Part shown: piece after piece, positions 10,574 to 19,800 of the stretch
How positions within the stretch are numbered: position 1 is the stretch's first letter
Layout: every line of letters starts with the position of its first letter
Origin: Nocardiopsis sp. CNR-923
GTDB lineage: Bacteria; Actinomycetota; Actinomycetes; Streptosporangiales; Streptosporangiaceae
DNA: 59,249 bases
Direction: 5' to 3'
Assembly (NCBI RefSeq): GCF_001942255.1
Contig: NZ_MKKC01000071.1
Coordinates: 1-59,249, forward strand
The notes under the pieces: model-generated
Database searches by the model: none
What the model was told of the DNA's origin: nothing
What the model saw: only the letters and a program-made list of their open reading frames with translations
Made by a program: the position numbers and the translations under genes

Positions 10574-12643
10574 TCACTCCTCGTCGGCGTCCGGGCTCGG
10601 GGCCTCCGAGGGCTCGGCGTCCTCCTCCCGCTCCTCCTCGGCTGCCTCCTCCTCGGCCGCGGCGGCCTCGGCTCGCGCCGCCGCGCGAGCCGTGCACACC
10701 TCCTCGGCGGCGGAGGCGGAACCCTCGACGGCCACCACGGTGAAGCAGTACTCGCCGTAGGTGTCGGCGGTGGTGATCTGCGCGGAGGTCGCACCGGCCC
10801 CGGTCCGGGCGAGGGTCGCGGGTTCGTGGTTCTGGCGACCGCCGACGACGAAGAAGGGCACGGCGCCGCCGCTGGTGTCGGTCCAGCTGAGCCGCACGGT
10901 GTCCAGCGAGTCCTCCAGGAGCACGTCCGTGGGGGCGCCGACCGCCTCCGGGACGGTCGGTTCCACCATCGCCGCCGCGTCGTCGGCGTCCTCGGCCAGC
11001 TCGTCCGCTCCCGCGCTCGGTTCGGCGGCGGGTTCCTCCGGTCCGGCGGCGGCCGAGAGGGCCGGGGCCGGGTTCTGGGGGCCGACGGACGCGAAGGCCC
11101 CGCAGACGGAGGTGAGCAGGAGGATCCCGCCCACGCTCGCGGCGAGGTGGAGGTTCTTGCGCCAGCGGACCTGGGCCGGGTCCGGGCGGTCGAGATCCGC
11201 CCACGCGGGGCTCTCGTCGCGGGCGGTCGCGGCGCCGTCGTCAGGCAGGCGGCCGGACTCGGCCGTGCCGCTCCAGCCCTCCACGCGCGACCAGGCGAGC
11301 AGGGGCGAGATCTCCTCGCCGCGCAGCTTGGCCATCATGATCTCGGCGGTGCCGCCCGCGTCGGCGGCGGGCGGTCGGCCGCCGTGCCGCTCGTCGGGGC
11401 TCGGGCGGGCTTCTCCGCGCCGCTGGGACGCTGCCGGGGCGGTCGGCCGCGCGGGTTCGCCTGGCTGGGGCCCCGGCCACAGCGGGGCGTTGAGCGGGGC
11501 CGACGGGGTTGCGGACGAGCCGTGCGGCCCCGTGCCGGACGGGGCCGCGTACGGCGGGGCGGGTAGGTGTTCCTGGGGGGCCCGGTCGCTATGGGGCGGC
11601 CCAGGGGGCGCCTGCGGTCCCGGCATCGGCGGGTGCGGGCCCGAGGGGGCCGCGGCCGGGTACGGCGCGTGGGCAGCCCGCTCGCCGCCGGGTGCGGTGT
11701 GCGGGGCCGTCGCCGGATCGGCGGCCGGCATCACGGCGGTCGGGGGCGGCTGCGCCCCGCTGGGCGCCCCGTACGGACTGGCTGACGCACCGGTCAGCGG
11801 CGCCTGGGCGCCGCTCGCACCGGAAACGGTCGTCGCGGGCCGCGACGTGCGTGCCTGTTCGAACGCGGCGGCGAACTCCGCGGCGCTGTCGTGGCGCTCG
11901 TTCGGGGACTTGGCCAGGGCACGCGTCAGCACGCCGCGGAGCTTGCGGGAGACGTCCTGGCGGCCGACCGGCTGGGCGTCCTCGGTCAGCACCCGTCGGG
12001 CGTACGCCTGGGCGTCGAACCCCTCCTCGGACGCGAAGGGGGTCCGGCCGACGAGCATCGTCCAGATCGTCGACGCGAGCTGGTACACGTCCGAGGCGGG
12101 CGTTCGCGGCTCGCCGCGCAGCGCCTCCGGGGGCGCGTGCAGGAACGACTCCGACCCGGGCGGCGGCGGGGGCACGGCCGTACCGGTCGGGTGAACGGAG
12201 CCGAAACCCGTCAGGACCGGGGTACGGCCCGCCCTCAGGACATTGCCCGGACTGACGTCGTTGTGCACCAGACCCCGGCCGTGCATGGCGCCCAGGGCCG
12301 CCGCCGCGCCGCGGGCGACCGCGGCCGCCTCCTGGATGGGAGCCGGCCCCCTGCGCGCGAGCATGTCGGCGAAGGAACCGTCCGCGTAGAACGGCAGCAC
12401 CACGAAGAGCTCACCTTCGGCCGTGGTGCCCGCGTCCAGCAGCGGCACCACGCCGGGCACGCCGCTGAGGTCGCGCAACCGGTCGAGCTCCGCGCGCCCC
12501 TGGGCGGCGGGCAGGACCTTGAGCACGACGTCGGCGCCACTGGTCGAACGCGTCGCACGCACGATCCTGGCACGGCGCCCCCGGCGCAGCACCGCGGACG
12601 GCTCGTATCCGGGCGCCCATACGGCGTGTTCGGAGCCGGACAA
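10574..12643 (-). CDS. Membrane-anchored Ser/Thr kinase-like protein with degenerate DFG, Fn3-type ectodomain
   Basis: 689 aa. The kinase-like domain spans residues about 1-270. The invariant lysine is in VVLKVL and the catalytic-loop counterpart is HNDVSPGNVL (about residue 127), but the DFG aspartate is replaced (LTGFGS, about residue 146). Loss of the metal-binding Asp suggests weak or absent phosphotransfer, so this may be a pseudokinase. A Pro/Ala/Gly-rich linker, one membrane span (ASVGGILLLTSVCGAFASV, about residue 500), an acidic stretch, a fibronectin-III-like domain (VRLSWTDTSGG) and an Asp/Glu/Ala-rich tail follow. The start is TTG, preceded by AAGGGGG. It is last in an operon with a membrane protein and two WXG100 proteins, so a role in type VII secretion is likely. 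Confidence 0.82.
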   Translation of the reverse strand: MSGSEHAVWAPGYEPSAVLRRGRRARIVRATRSTSGADVVLKVLPAAQGRAELDRLRDLSGVPGVVPLLDAGTTAEGELFVVLPFYADGSFADMLARRGPAPIQEAAAVARGAAAALGAMHGRGLVHNDVSPGNVLRAGRTPVLTGFGSVHPTGTAVPPPPPGSESFLHAPPEALRGEPRTPASDVYQLASTIWTMLVGRTPFASEEGFDAQAYARRVLTEDAQPVGRQDVSRKLRGVLTRALAKSPNERHDSAAEFAAAFEQARTSRPATTVSGASGAQAPLTGASASPYGAPSGAQPPPTAVMPAADPATAPHTAPGGERAAHAPYPAAAPSGPHPPMPGPQAPPGPPHSDRAPQEHLPAPPYAAPSGTGPHGSSATPSAPLNAPLWPGPQPGEPARPTAPAASQRRGEARPSPDERHGGRPPAADAGGTAEIMMAKLRGEEISPLLAWSRVEGWSGTAESGRLPDDGAATARDESPAWADLDRPDPAQVRWRKNLHLAASVGGILLLTSVCGAFASVGPQNPAPALSAAAGPEEPAAEPSAGADELAEDADDAAAMVEPTVPEAVGAPTDVLLEDSLDTVRLSWTDTSGGAVPFFVVGGRQNHEPATLARTGAGATSAQITTADTYGEYCFTVVAVEGSASAAEEVCTARAAARAEAAAAEEEAAEEEREEDAEPSEAPSPDADEE

Positions 12644-12726
12644 GAGTGAGCGACCCCCTTGCGGTGTTCGTGGTGGAGGCCCCTGCGGTCAGGCGCGGGG
12701 GATGGTGACGCGGTCGGTCGCGGTCC

Positions 12727-13074
12727 CTACGGCGGCGGAGCCTCGAACGCGGGCTCCTGGACCATCTGCTGCCCAAGGGTGCCGAACCCGCGCTCCTCGT
12801 TGACCTCCTGCTGGCGGCCGAACGCTCCGATGAGGGCGATGACCGCGCAGATCAGGGCGGTGAGGATGAGACCGCCGATCACCGCCGGCCACACCTGCTG
12901 CCGACGCCGCCAGTAACGGCTGGACCCGTACAGCAGAGCCGACCGCAGTTGGCGGTGGCGCAGAGCGTCCGCCTGGAGGACGTACTTCTCCTCGTCGGGC
13001 GTGTAGTGGAACGCCTCGGGGAGCTGGGGGTCCGGGTCCGCTGGGGCGGGTCGGGGCGGTGTGGGGGAGGACAT
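12727..13074 (-). CDS. Single-pass membrane protein in the WXG100 operon
   Basis: 115 aa, not assignable to a named family. A Pro-rich N terminus is followed by a basic stretch (SSRYWRRRQQ) and one membrane span (AVIGGLILTALICAVIALIGAF, about residues 64-85), with a short C-terminal tail. The positive charges before the span suggest a cytoplasmic N terminus. It begins 14 nt after the second WXG100 gene and ends 83 nt before the kinase-like gene, in one direction, so it is probably an accessory component of the same secretion system. Confidence 0.75.
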   Translation of the reverse strand: MSSPTPPRPAPADPDPQLPEAFHYTPDEEKYVLQADALRHRQLRSALLYGSSRYWRRRQQVWPAVIGGLILTALICAVIALIGAFGRQQEVNEERGFGTLGQQMVQEPAFEAPPP

Positions 13075-13088
13075 CGGCGATCAGCCTA

Positions 13089-13382
13089 CTAGAACAGGCT
13101 GTCCAGGTAGCGGGTCAGACGGGAGTACTTGTCCGCGGTGTCGCCGGTCGCGGCGATCATCTTCGAGAAGGCGGCGTTCACCTCGGCGAACTGGGCGTCG
13201 AACTCCTGGGCCTTGGCCTGGAACTGCGGGCTGCCGGAGCCCTCCCACTGGTTGACGGTGTTCTCGGACTGCTCGTTGATCTGGCTCATGATCGCGGTGA
13301 AGCGGGCCAGGTGCGCCTGTTGGTCGGAGGCCAGACCCTCCAGTTGACCGACATTGCCGTAGACGTCGAACTGATTGCCCAT
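13089..13382 (-). CDS. WXG100-family protein (ESAT-6-like), type VII substrate
   Basis: 97 aa, the family's usual length. Two helices flank the Trp-x-Gly turn, seen here as NQWEGSGSPQF (about residues 44-54), and no signal peptide or cysteine is present. It ends KYSRLTRYLDSLF, which has aromatic residues where the secretion signal is normally found but does not give an exact YxxxD/E motif. Members are exported as helical hairpin dimers by EccC. It is likely the partner of the WXG100-like protein encoded 33 nt upstream. Confidence 0.88.
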   Translation of the reverse strand: MGNQFDVYGNVGQLEGLASDQQAHLARFTAIMSQINEQSENTVNQWEGSGSPQFQAKAQEFDAQFAEVNAAFSKMIAATGDTADKYSRLTRYLDSLF

Positions 13383-13415
13383 GACTGTTCGTCTTTCTGC
13401 GCGGAGGGTGGGGGG

Positions 13416-13754
13416 TCAGGCGTTGACGGGGCGGGCGAGGCCGCCGAGGTCGTTTCCGGCCTGTGCGAGGTCGGCCGCGGAATCGGCGTCGGTGATGTTG
13501 AACTGCTGCTGCCCCTCGGTCAGCTTGATCCCGTTCTGGGAGCACCAGGTCATGAGCTCGTCGAACCGTTCGGTGAGCGCGTTGCGGGCCGCGCGGAAAT
13601 CGTGCAGTGCCTGGCCCTGGAGCGCGTCGCCGTCGTTGGACATGTCCTGGATGAGCTGGTTCATCTGGGTGCGGAGTCCGTCGGACTCCTGGGCGAGGTT
13701 CTCACCGCCCGTCGAGAGTGTGTTGACGTTTTCGAGACCAGCGTGCTGGGACAT
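13416..13754 (-). CDS. WXG100-like protein with degenerate WxG turn
   Basis: 112 aa from the ATG at 13752-13754 (MSQHAGLENVN). It is predicted to form a helical hairpin, but the turn reads ALQG, so the tryptophan is missing. The only Trp is in LMTWCSQNG, later in the sequence. It is slightly longer than a typical WXG100 protein. Position, length and pairing with the gene at 13089 suggest a type VII heterodimer. I took the internal ATG because the upstream 25 residues read as noncoding. Confidence 0.78.
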   Translation of the reverse strand: MSQHAGLENVNTLSTGGENLAQESDGLRTQMNQLIQDMSNDGDALQGQALHDFRAARNALTERFDELMTWCSQNGIKLTEGQQQFNITDADSAADLAQAGNDLGGLARPVNA

Positions 13755-13850
13755 CTGAACCCTTCCTGCGCGAGGGGAACTGTGCGGTGCGCCCATCCTC
13801 CGCGGGCACGGTGTTCGTGGACGTGACACGGGAGGATGGGGAGATTACGG

Positions 13851-13880
13851 ACGATAGTAAGGATGTCATCAGTGGGTCAA
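13851..13880 (-). promoter_or_regulatory. Candidate promoter of the WXG100 operon
   Basis: On the minus strand, TTGACC (13875-13880) and TATCGT (13851-13856) are separated by 18 nt. This resembles a housekeeping -35/-10 pair and lies about 97 nt upstream of the first WXG100 start. TACTAT overlapping the -10 gives an alternative with a shorter spacer. Confidence 0.5.
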
Positions 13881-13933
13881 TGCTCACGCACCCTTCGCGA
13901 CATTACGGCCGGATTCGGCCAATGTGCTGACAT

Positions 13934-14129
13934 TCATTGCGGATCACGTCCGCACGTCAGCCGGTGGTCGCTCCACGTCTGTCGCGGTTGGGGCGGCGTC
14001 GCGAGAATCAGGGCCAGGACAACCTGGTTCATCAGGGCGAACGCGAGCCCGAGCGCGGTCCTGTCGTAGAGGACCATGTTCGTGAGCGCCATGCCGTTCA
14101 GGAAGGCGAACATCCCGGGCACGCCCATG
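13934..14129 (-). CDS. Small predicted membrane protein
   Basis: About 64 aa with two hydrophobic stretches (FAFLNGMALTNMVL and ALGLAFALMNQVVLALILA) joined by a short polar turn (YDRTA), then a polar tail. I do not recognise it. The start is uncertain: ATG at 14127-14129 is the first in the hydrophobic frame, but translation could begin upstream at a non-ATG codon. Hydrophobic patterning supports a real gene, but no good ribosome binding site was seen. Confidence 0.4.
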
Positions 14130-14232
14130 GTCCTGAGGCGGCGGGCACCCCGTCGCGGGACCGGTGGGGCATGGGCTGATTCCGTTCGGGTGCATGCCTT
14201 CTCCGTTCCGTCGAGGTACGCCGACCCGGCGG

Positions 14233-15339
14233 TCAGTCGGAGGGGCCGGCGCTCGGCGCGTCCTCCGGTGGGCGGGCGGCCCACCGGACCACGAGCGGAT
14301 ACCCGGCCATGGACGCGTCGTGGAACCGGGGAAAGACCTCCTCCGTTCCGGCCACCCCGTCCTCCGCCAGGTCGACGCGGAACCACGCCTCCTCCGTCTG
14401 GAGCAGGACCGCGTCGCGCTCCTGCGACGGCGCGTGCTGGAGCACCGGGCCGCCCTCCTCCAGCAGCCGCGTCGCGGTGAACGCCTGGCCCTCCACGCGC
14501 ACGAGGTAGGCGCCCCCCAGCGGTTCGGCTTCGGTGGGGGCGGAGCCCAGCACGGCGCCGCCCTCTCCCCAGACCAGGGCGTCGTCGTAGGTCTGCCACT
14601 GCTCTCCGCCGGTGGTGAGGGACGCGTTCACCACGGTGCCGCCGGTGCGCCGGACCACCAGGGCCCCGCCGTTCGCTCCGGTCATCTGCTCGGTCCGGAC
14701 GCTGTCGCGGATGTGGAGTTCACCCGCCGGTGTGAGCGCCCAGTCGCTCGGAACCTGGTAGTCGCCGAGCGGGAGCGTGCCCTCCTGGTTGGGCGTGCCG
14801 CCGGGCGCGTCCAGGGGCACCGACATCACCCGGGGCGGCTGCCCGTCCTGCGGGTCGTCGGAGACGTACCAGAGCCGCTCTCCGTGGATGACCGGGCGCG
14901 ACAGCTCCTCGCCCGGCGCCGCGGCGACCGACTCGACCGGCCGGTAGGAGATCCGCTCCGCCGCGCCGACGTCCTCGGGGTCGGTCAGAGCGGCCACGGT
15001 GACCGTCGACGGATCGGCGGTGGCGTAGGCGAAGAAACGCCAGTCCGCGGAGAACTGGGCGTGCACCGGCACGGACGACGCCATGGGGTCCACCGCGCCC
15101 TCGGGCAGGCCGACTTCGTGGACGGGCTGGCCGGTCGCCGGGTCGTGGAACACCAGGACCTGGTCGGTCTCCGGGTCCGCGCCCTCGTATCCGCGGTGCA
15201 GCAGAGCGAGCCCCGTGAGTCCCTGCTCGGCGATGTCCTCCACCGTCTCCGGCGGGTCGTCCGAGCCCGTGGACGAGTCATCGCAGGCGCTGACGGCCAT
15301 CAGGCACACGGCCGACATGAGGGCGAGGGAACGCCGCAC
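14233..15339 (-). CDS. Secreted lipoprotein of unknown function
   Basis: About 368 aa. The N terminus is RRSLALMSAVCLMAVSAC, a lipoprotein signal peptide whose lipobox Cys is followed by a Ser/Asp/Gly/Thr-rich tether. The rest is rich in beta-strand-like segments (LLHRGYEGADP, WRFFAYATAD, RLWYVSDDPQDG) reminiscent of beta-propeller-type extracellular proteins, but I see no defined repeat. I preferred the GTG at 15339, with AAAGG upstream and the signal peptide starting at once, over the ATG at 15390. It sits between the two halves of the type VII locus; a link is possible but unsupported. Confidence 0.8.
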   Translation of the reverse strand: MRRSLALMSAVCLMAVSACDDSSTGSDDPPETVEDIAEQGLTGLALLHRGYEGADPETDQVLVFHDPATGQPVHEVGLPEGAVDPMASSVPVHAQFSADWRFFAYATADPSTVTVAALTDPEDVGAAERISYRPVESVAAAPGEELSRPVIHGERLWYVSDDPQDGQPPRVMSVPLDAPGGTPNQEGTLPLGDYQVPSDWALTPAGELHIRDSVRTEQMTGANGGALVVRRTGGTVVNASLTTGGEQWQTYDDALVWGEGGAVLGSAPTEAEPLGGAYLVRVEGQAFTATRLLEEGGPVLQHAPSQERDAVLLQTEEAWFRVDLAEDGVAGTEEVFPRFHDASMAGYPLVVRWAARPPEDAPSAGPSD

Positions 15340-15466
15340 GAATCTGCCTTTCGGGGGAGAGAACGGTGGAGTCGCCACAAGTGGGACCAACTCGGACTTC
15401 CCATGGTTCCACCTACCCGGGGGTGGTGTGGGCGCCGCGGCCGGAGTCGGCCACGGGGCGCGGTGT

Positions 15467-16357
15467 TCACGACGCCCGCTCCAGGCAGCACCGGACGAAG
15501 TCCCGGATCACGGGATCGGTGTCGTCGGCGGGCGACCACGCGACGCCGACGCCGCTCGGGGAGAGGCCGCGGACGGGGCGGTAGGTGACGCCGGGGCGGG
15601 AGTAGAAGCGCGCGGCGGACTCCGGGGCGAGCGCGACACCGTAGCCGTTGGCGATCGCGGTGAGCCAGTCGTCGGGGTGCTCGGTGACCGCGCCGATCCG
15701 GACGGGGCGGCCCTGCCGTTCGTCGGACGCGAGCCAGAAGTCGCGCCAGGCCCCGGTCTCGGGCGGAGCGGCGACGAACGGCTCGTCCCGCAGGTCCGCG
15801 AGGTCCACGACCTCGCGCGCGGCGAGCGGGTGCGCCGAGGGGAGCGCCACCCAGCGAGCCTCGCTGAACAGCGGTTCCACGCACAGCTTCGCCTGGCCGG
15901 GGAACGGGAGCCGCAGGAGCGCGGCGTCGACGACTCCGTCGGCCAGCCCGGCGGAGGGATCGGCCCAGGAGGCCTGGCGCAGGTCGACCCGCCAGCCGGG
16001 ACGCAGTTCCGAGAAGGCCGCGATGATGGCCTGGGTGGCCTCGTTGGCGGCGCTGGCCACGAAGCCGACCCGTAGCACCCGGGCGGACCTGCTCGCCACC
16101 GCGCGGGTTCCGCTCAGGGCGCGGTCCCACGCCGAGAGGACGGACGGCGCCCGCTCCGCGAGGGCGCGACCCGGCTCGGTGAGCGCCATGCCGGTGCGGG
16201 AACGGGTGAAGAGCTGGACTCCGAGGAGCTGTTCCAGCCGCCGGATCTGTTTGGTCAGCGCCGGTTGGGACACGTACAGCCGCTCGGCGGCGCGCGTCAG
16301 GTTGCCCTCCTCGGCGACGGCGGTGAAGTAGCGCAGCAGCCGTGTGTCGACGTCCAT
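15467..16357 (-). CDS. LysR-family transcriptional regulator
   Basis: 296 aa. The N-terminal winged helix-turn-helix is clear (LLRYFTAVAEEGNLTRAAER, then LYVSQPALTKQIRRLEQLLG), followed by a two-lobed effector domain starting at VLRVGFVASAANEATQAIIA. LysR proteins usually control a divergent neighbour; here that is the DoxX-like gene at 16471, 113 nt away. The ligand is not evident. The intergenic bases just upstream of the ATG (TTATTGATGCGGGTATTGG) could contain the operator. Confidence 0.9.
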   Translation of the reverse strand: MDVDTRLLRYFTAVAEEGNLTRAAERLYVSQPALTKQIRRLEQLLGVQLFTRSRTGMALTEPGRALAERAPSVLSAWDRALSGTRAVASRSARVLRVGFVASAANEATQAIIAAFSELRPGWRVDLRQASWADPSAGLADGVVDAALLRLPFPGQAKLCVEPLFSEARWVALPSAHPLAAREVVDLADLRDEPFVAAPPETGAWRDFWLASDERQGRPVRIGAVTEHPDDWLTAIANGYGVALAPESAARFYSRPGVTYRPVRGLSPSGVGVAWSPADDTDPVIRDFVRCCLERAS

Positions 16358-16470
16358 GCCCTCAGGTTATTGATGCGGGTATTGGACGGGCCGGAACGGA
16401 CGAGGTGAGGGTGGAGGCACCCCCGGTGGAACGGACGGCGGGGGCGGCACGAGTCGAATGGGGGACGGGC

Positions 16471-16821
16471 GTGTTCATCGCGTACGTGGTTGTCACAGTG
16501 GTCACGATCGCGGCCAACGTCGCGGCGGCGGCGTTGGACCTGGTCGAGGCGCGCTTCGTCGTGGCCAACGCGACGGAGGTGGGGTTGCCGCGCTGGTCGG
16601 TCCGGCCGCTCGGGGCGGTCAAGGTGGTCGGGATCGCCGGTCTCGTCCTCGGACTCCTGGGGGCGCCGCTCGTCGGGGAGGCCGCGGCGGCGGGACTCGT
16701 CCTCTTCTACGTCGGCGCCGTCGCCGCCCACGTGCGGGTCCGGGTCCTGTACAACCTTTACTTCGCCGGCTCCTTCCTGGCGCTGGCGGTGGCGTCCCTG
16801 GTCCTCGCCCTGATGGTCTGA
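16471..16821 (+). CDS. DoxX-like four-helix membrane protein
   Basis: 116 aa with four membrane segments: FIAYVVVTVVTIAANVAAAA, then AVKVVGIAGLVLGLLGAPLV, AAGLVLFYVGAVAAHV and a C-terminal FLALAVASLVLALMV. The pattern VGLPRWSVRPLGAVKVVG is typical of the actinobacterial DoxX-like family. I chose GTG 16471, which has GGGGGA upstream and where family members begin; the longer frame to 16342 overlaps the LysR gene and has no membrane character. Function of the family is unclear. It is probably controlled by the divergent LysR. Confidence 0.82.
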   Translation: MFIAYVVVTVVTIAANVAAAALDLVEARFVVANATEVGLPRWSVRPLGAVKVVGIAGLVLGLLGAPLVGEAAAAGLVLFYVGAVAAHVRVRVLYNLYFAGSFLALAVASLVLALMV

Positions 16822-16828
16822 GTCGCGT

Positions 16829-16856
16829 TGGGGGCGGCCCGTCCCGGCCACCCCCG
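16829..16856. terminator. Hairpin between convergent DoxX-like and eccC genes
   Basis: GGGGGCGGCC and GGCCACCCCC pair with one mismatch around a 6-nt loop. It fits the short gap between the two stops. Confidence 0.5.
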
Positions 16857-16861
16857 CGCGG

Positions 16862-19800
16862 CTAGGCCGGCGGGTCGCTCCAGCCGATCTGCACCAGGTC
16901 GGGCCGCTTCCCGCGCAGCGCCAGCCGCGCACGGCCCTGGGGCAGCGACGTGGAGGCCACGCCGTTGGCCAGACGCCCCTCCATCCGGTCACCCGAGAAC
17001 AGCAGGCCCGGCGTGGCCATGTCGTTCAACGCCTGGAGCACCGGCTCGAACATCGCCCGCGCCGTGCCGCCCGTGCGCCGGGCCGCGATGACGTGCAGTC
17101 CCAGGTCGGCGCCCTGCGGGATGTACGGCGCCAGCGGCGCGAGCGGGTTGCTGCGCGAGGCGATCATGTCCATGTCGTCGACCACGACGTACAGGTCCAG
17201 GCCCTTCCACCAGCTGCGCTCCCGCAACTGCCTCGGGGTCACGTCCGGTCCCGGCAGGCGCTGCTTCAGCGACCCCGCCAGGTTGTCCGCGACGGCCTTG
17301 GTCTGCTCCGCCGTGGTGCAGTACGCCAGCAGGTGGTCCTCCGGCACCAGTTCCAGGTGCGAGCGCCGAAAGTCCACCATGACGATGCCCAGTTCGTCGG
17401 CCGGCCGCCGCGCGATCTGCTTGACCAGCCCGCGCAGCAGCGTCGACTTGCCGGTCTGCGGGTCGCCGAACACCACCAGGTGCGGGTCCCGGTCGAGGTC
17501 GGTCGTGACCGGGGCGAGCGAACTCTCCGCCATGCCCAGCACCAGTTCGCGCATCCGACCCTTGCCGCTCTTGCGTCCCTTGAGCAGCTCGTCGAGCTCC
17601 ACCCGTTGGGGCAGTGTGCGGACGCCCTGCACTGCCTTGTGCGGCCAGCGCTCCCGGACCCGCGTGACCAGATCGCGGATCCCGTCGGTCACGTCCTCGT
17701 CGTCGGCCGTGCCGTCCACCCGCGGCAGCGCCACGTGCGTGTGGTGCTCCTCCGAGGTCAGACCGCGGCCGGGGATGTCCTTCGGGATCTCCTCGGCGAC
17801 CTTGCGCCCGATCCCCGAGTCCATCGGGTCGCTGAGCCGTAGCTCGAAGCGCCCGCCGAACAGCGCCTGCAACCGGGACCTGATCTGCGACGACGCCGCG
17901 CCCGTCAGGATCGTGTGCACGCCCAGGGACGGCCCGCGCGTCGCGATGTCCATGAGGACGTCGTCAGCGGTGTCCAAGGAGTCCCGGACCGCCGACCACC
18001 CGTCGACGATGAGGAACAGGTCGCCCACCACGCTCGCGGGCACCCTCCCCTCGGCCCGCGCCTGGCGCAGCGCGGCCGGGGAGTCCAGCTTGTGCTTGCG
18101 GAACACCCGCTGCCGCCGGTCCAGGTGCCCCGACACGTCGGTGAGGATCCGCTGTACCCGCTCGGGGTCCGCCCGGCCCGCCACCCCCGCGACGTGCGGC
18201 AGTTCGTCCATCGCCTGGAGCGCGCCGCCGCCGAAGTCGATCGCGTACACCCCGACCCGGCCGGGCGGGTACCGCCACGCCAGGCTGGCGATGATCGTCC
18301 GCAGCAGCGTCGACTTGCCGGACTGCGGCCCGCCCAGGACGACGATGTTGCCCTCGCCGCCGGTGAAGTCCAGCCGCGTCGGGATCACCCGCTGCTCGCG
18401 CGGAATGTCGGTGAGGCCGATGACCGCCCTGACCTCGGCCGGGTCTGGCTCGATGCCCTCGCCATCCGGGTCGTCGGCCTCTCCGAGGTCGGCCAGCACC
18501 GTGTCGAGGGTGAGCAGCTCCGGCAGCGGAGGCAGCCACACCGGCCGCACCCGCTCGCGCCCGAGGCCACCAGCCGGTCCACGGTCACCTGGAGGGTGGT
18601 CCGCTGCTCCCGCTTGGGCCGCTTCTCCTCCTGCGATCTGACCGAGCCCATGAGCGCGTCCACCAGCGAACCCGCGCCCGTCACCTTCGCCAGCCCGTTG
18701 TAGGACAGCAGCGGCAGGACGGGTTCGTGCTCGTCCCTCTCCTCCCGCTGGGGCGGTTCGTAGGGCTGGGAGACCATGGCGGCCTTGAACCGCTCGAAGA
18801 CGGAGGTGTCGACCTTGAGGTAGCCGGAGCCGGGCTCGGGCGGCAGGTGGTAGGCGTCGCCGACCCCGATCGCCTCCCGGCTCTCCGCCTCGGAGAACGT
18901 CCGCAGGCCGACCCGGTAGGACAGGTGGGATTCCAGGCCCTTGATCTTGCCCGACTCCAGACGCTGGGTGGCCAGCAGCAGGTGCACCCCGATCGACCGG
19001 CCGATCCGGCCGATCGCCACGAACAGCTCCGCGAAGTCCGGGTGGGCGGTCAGCAGCTCGGAGAACTCGTCGATGATGATGAGCAGGTGCGGCAGCGGCT
19101 CCAGCCCCGGATCGGTCTCGCGCGCCGCCTCGTAGGCGTGCAGGTTGGGCAGGTTGCCCGCGTTCTTCAGGATCTGCTGGCGCCGGACCAGCTCACCGAA
19201 GGTCGCCTCGCGGAACCGCGTGACCAGGCCGTCGTCGTCGGCGAGGTTGGTGATGAGCCCGGCGCTGTGCGGCAGCCGGTCGGTGTCCGCGAACGTCGCG
19301 CCGCCCTTGAAGTCCACCAGCAGCAGCGCCAGGTTCTCCGGCGCGTGGTTGATGACCAGCGAGGCCACCATCGTCCGCAGCATCTCCGACTTGCCCGAAC
19401 CGGTCGCGCCGACCACCAGGCCGTGCGGTCCCATGCCGCCGAAGGCCGACTCCTTCAAATCCAGCAGTACCGTGTTGCCGCTCGGCCCGATCCCGATCGG
19501 CACCCGAAGGTAGTCGCCGGTGCTGCGCCTGCGCCAGGTCCGCCGCGTGTCCAGCTGCGCGACGTCGGGGACACCGAGGATCTCCGGCAGCCCGACGGTG
19601 TCGTGCATCGCGTCGTCGGAGCCGGTCACCGCGATCCCGTACGGGGCCAGGGAGCGCGCCAGGTGCGTCAGGTGGGCGACGCTCGAACGGTCGGCCCGGC
19701 CCGCGATCGGGGTGTGCGCCGGCTCCTCGGCCGCGCCTGGGTTCTCGGTGTCCTCGGAGAGGTTCCCGTCGGCGTCGACCGTCAGCCGCAGGTCGACGGC

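Noticed and set aside
16342..16470. N-terminal extension of the DoxX-like protein to 16342
   Set aside because: It overlaps the LysR start, lacks membrane character and has no good ribosome binding site, whereas GTG 16471 does.
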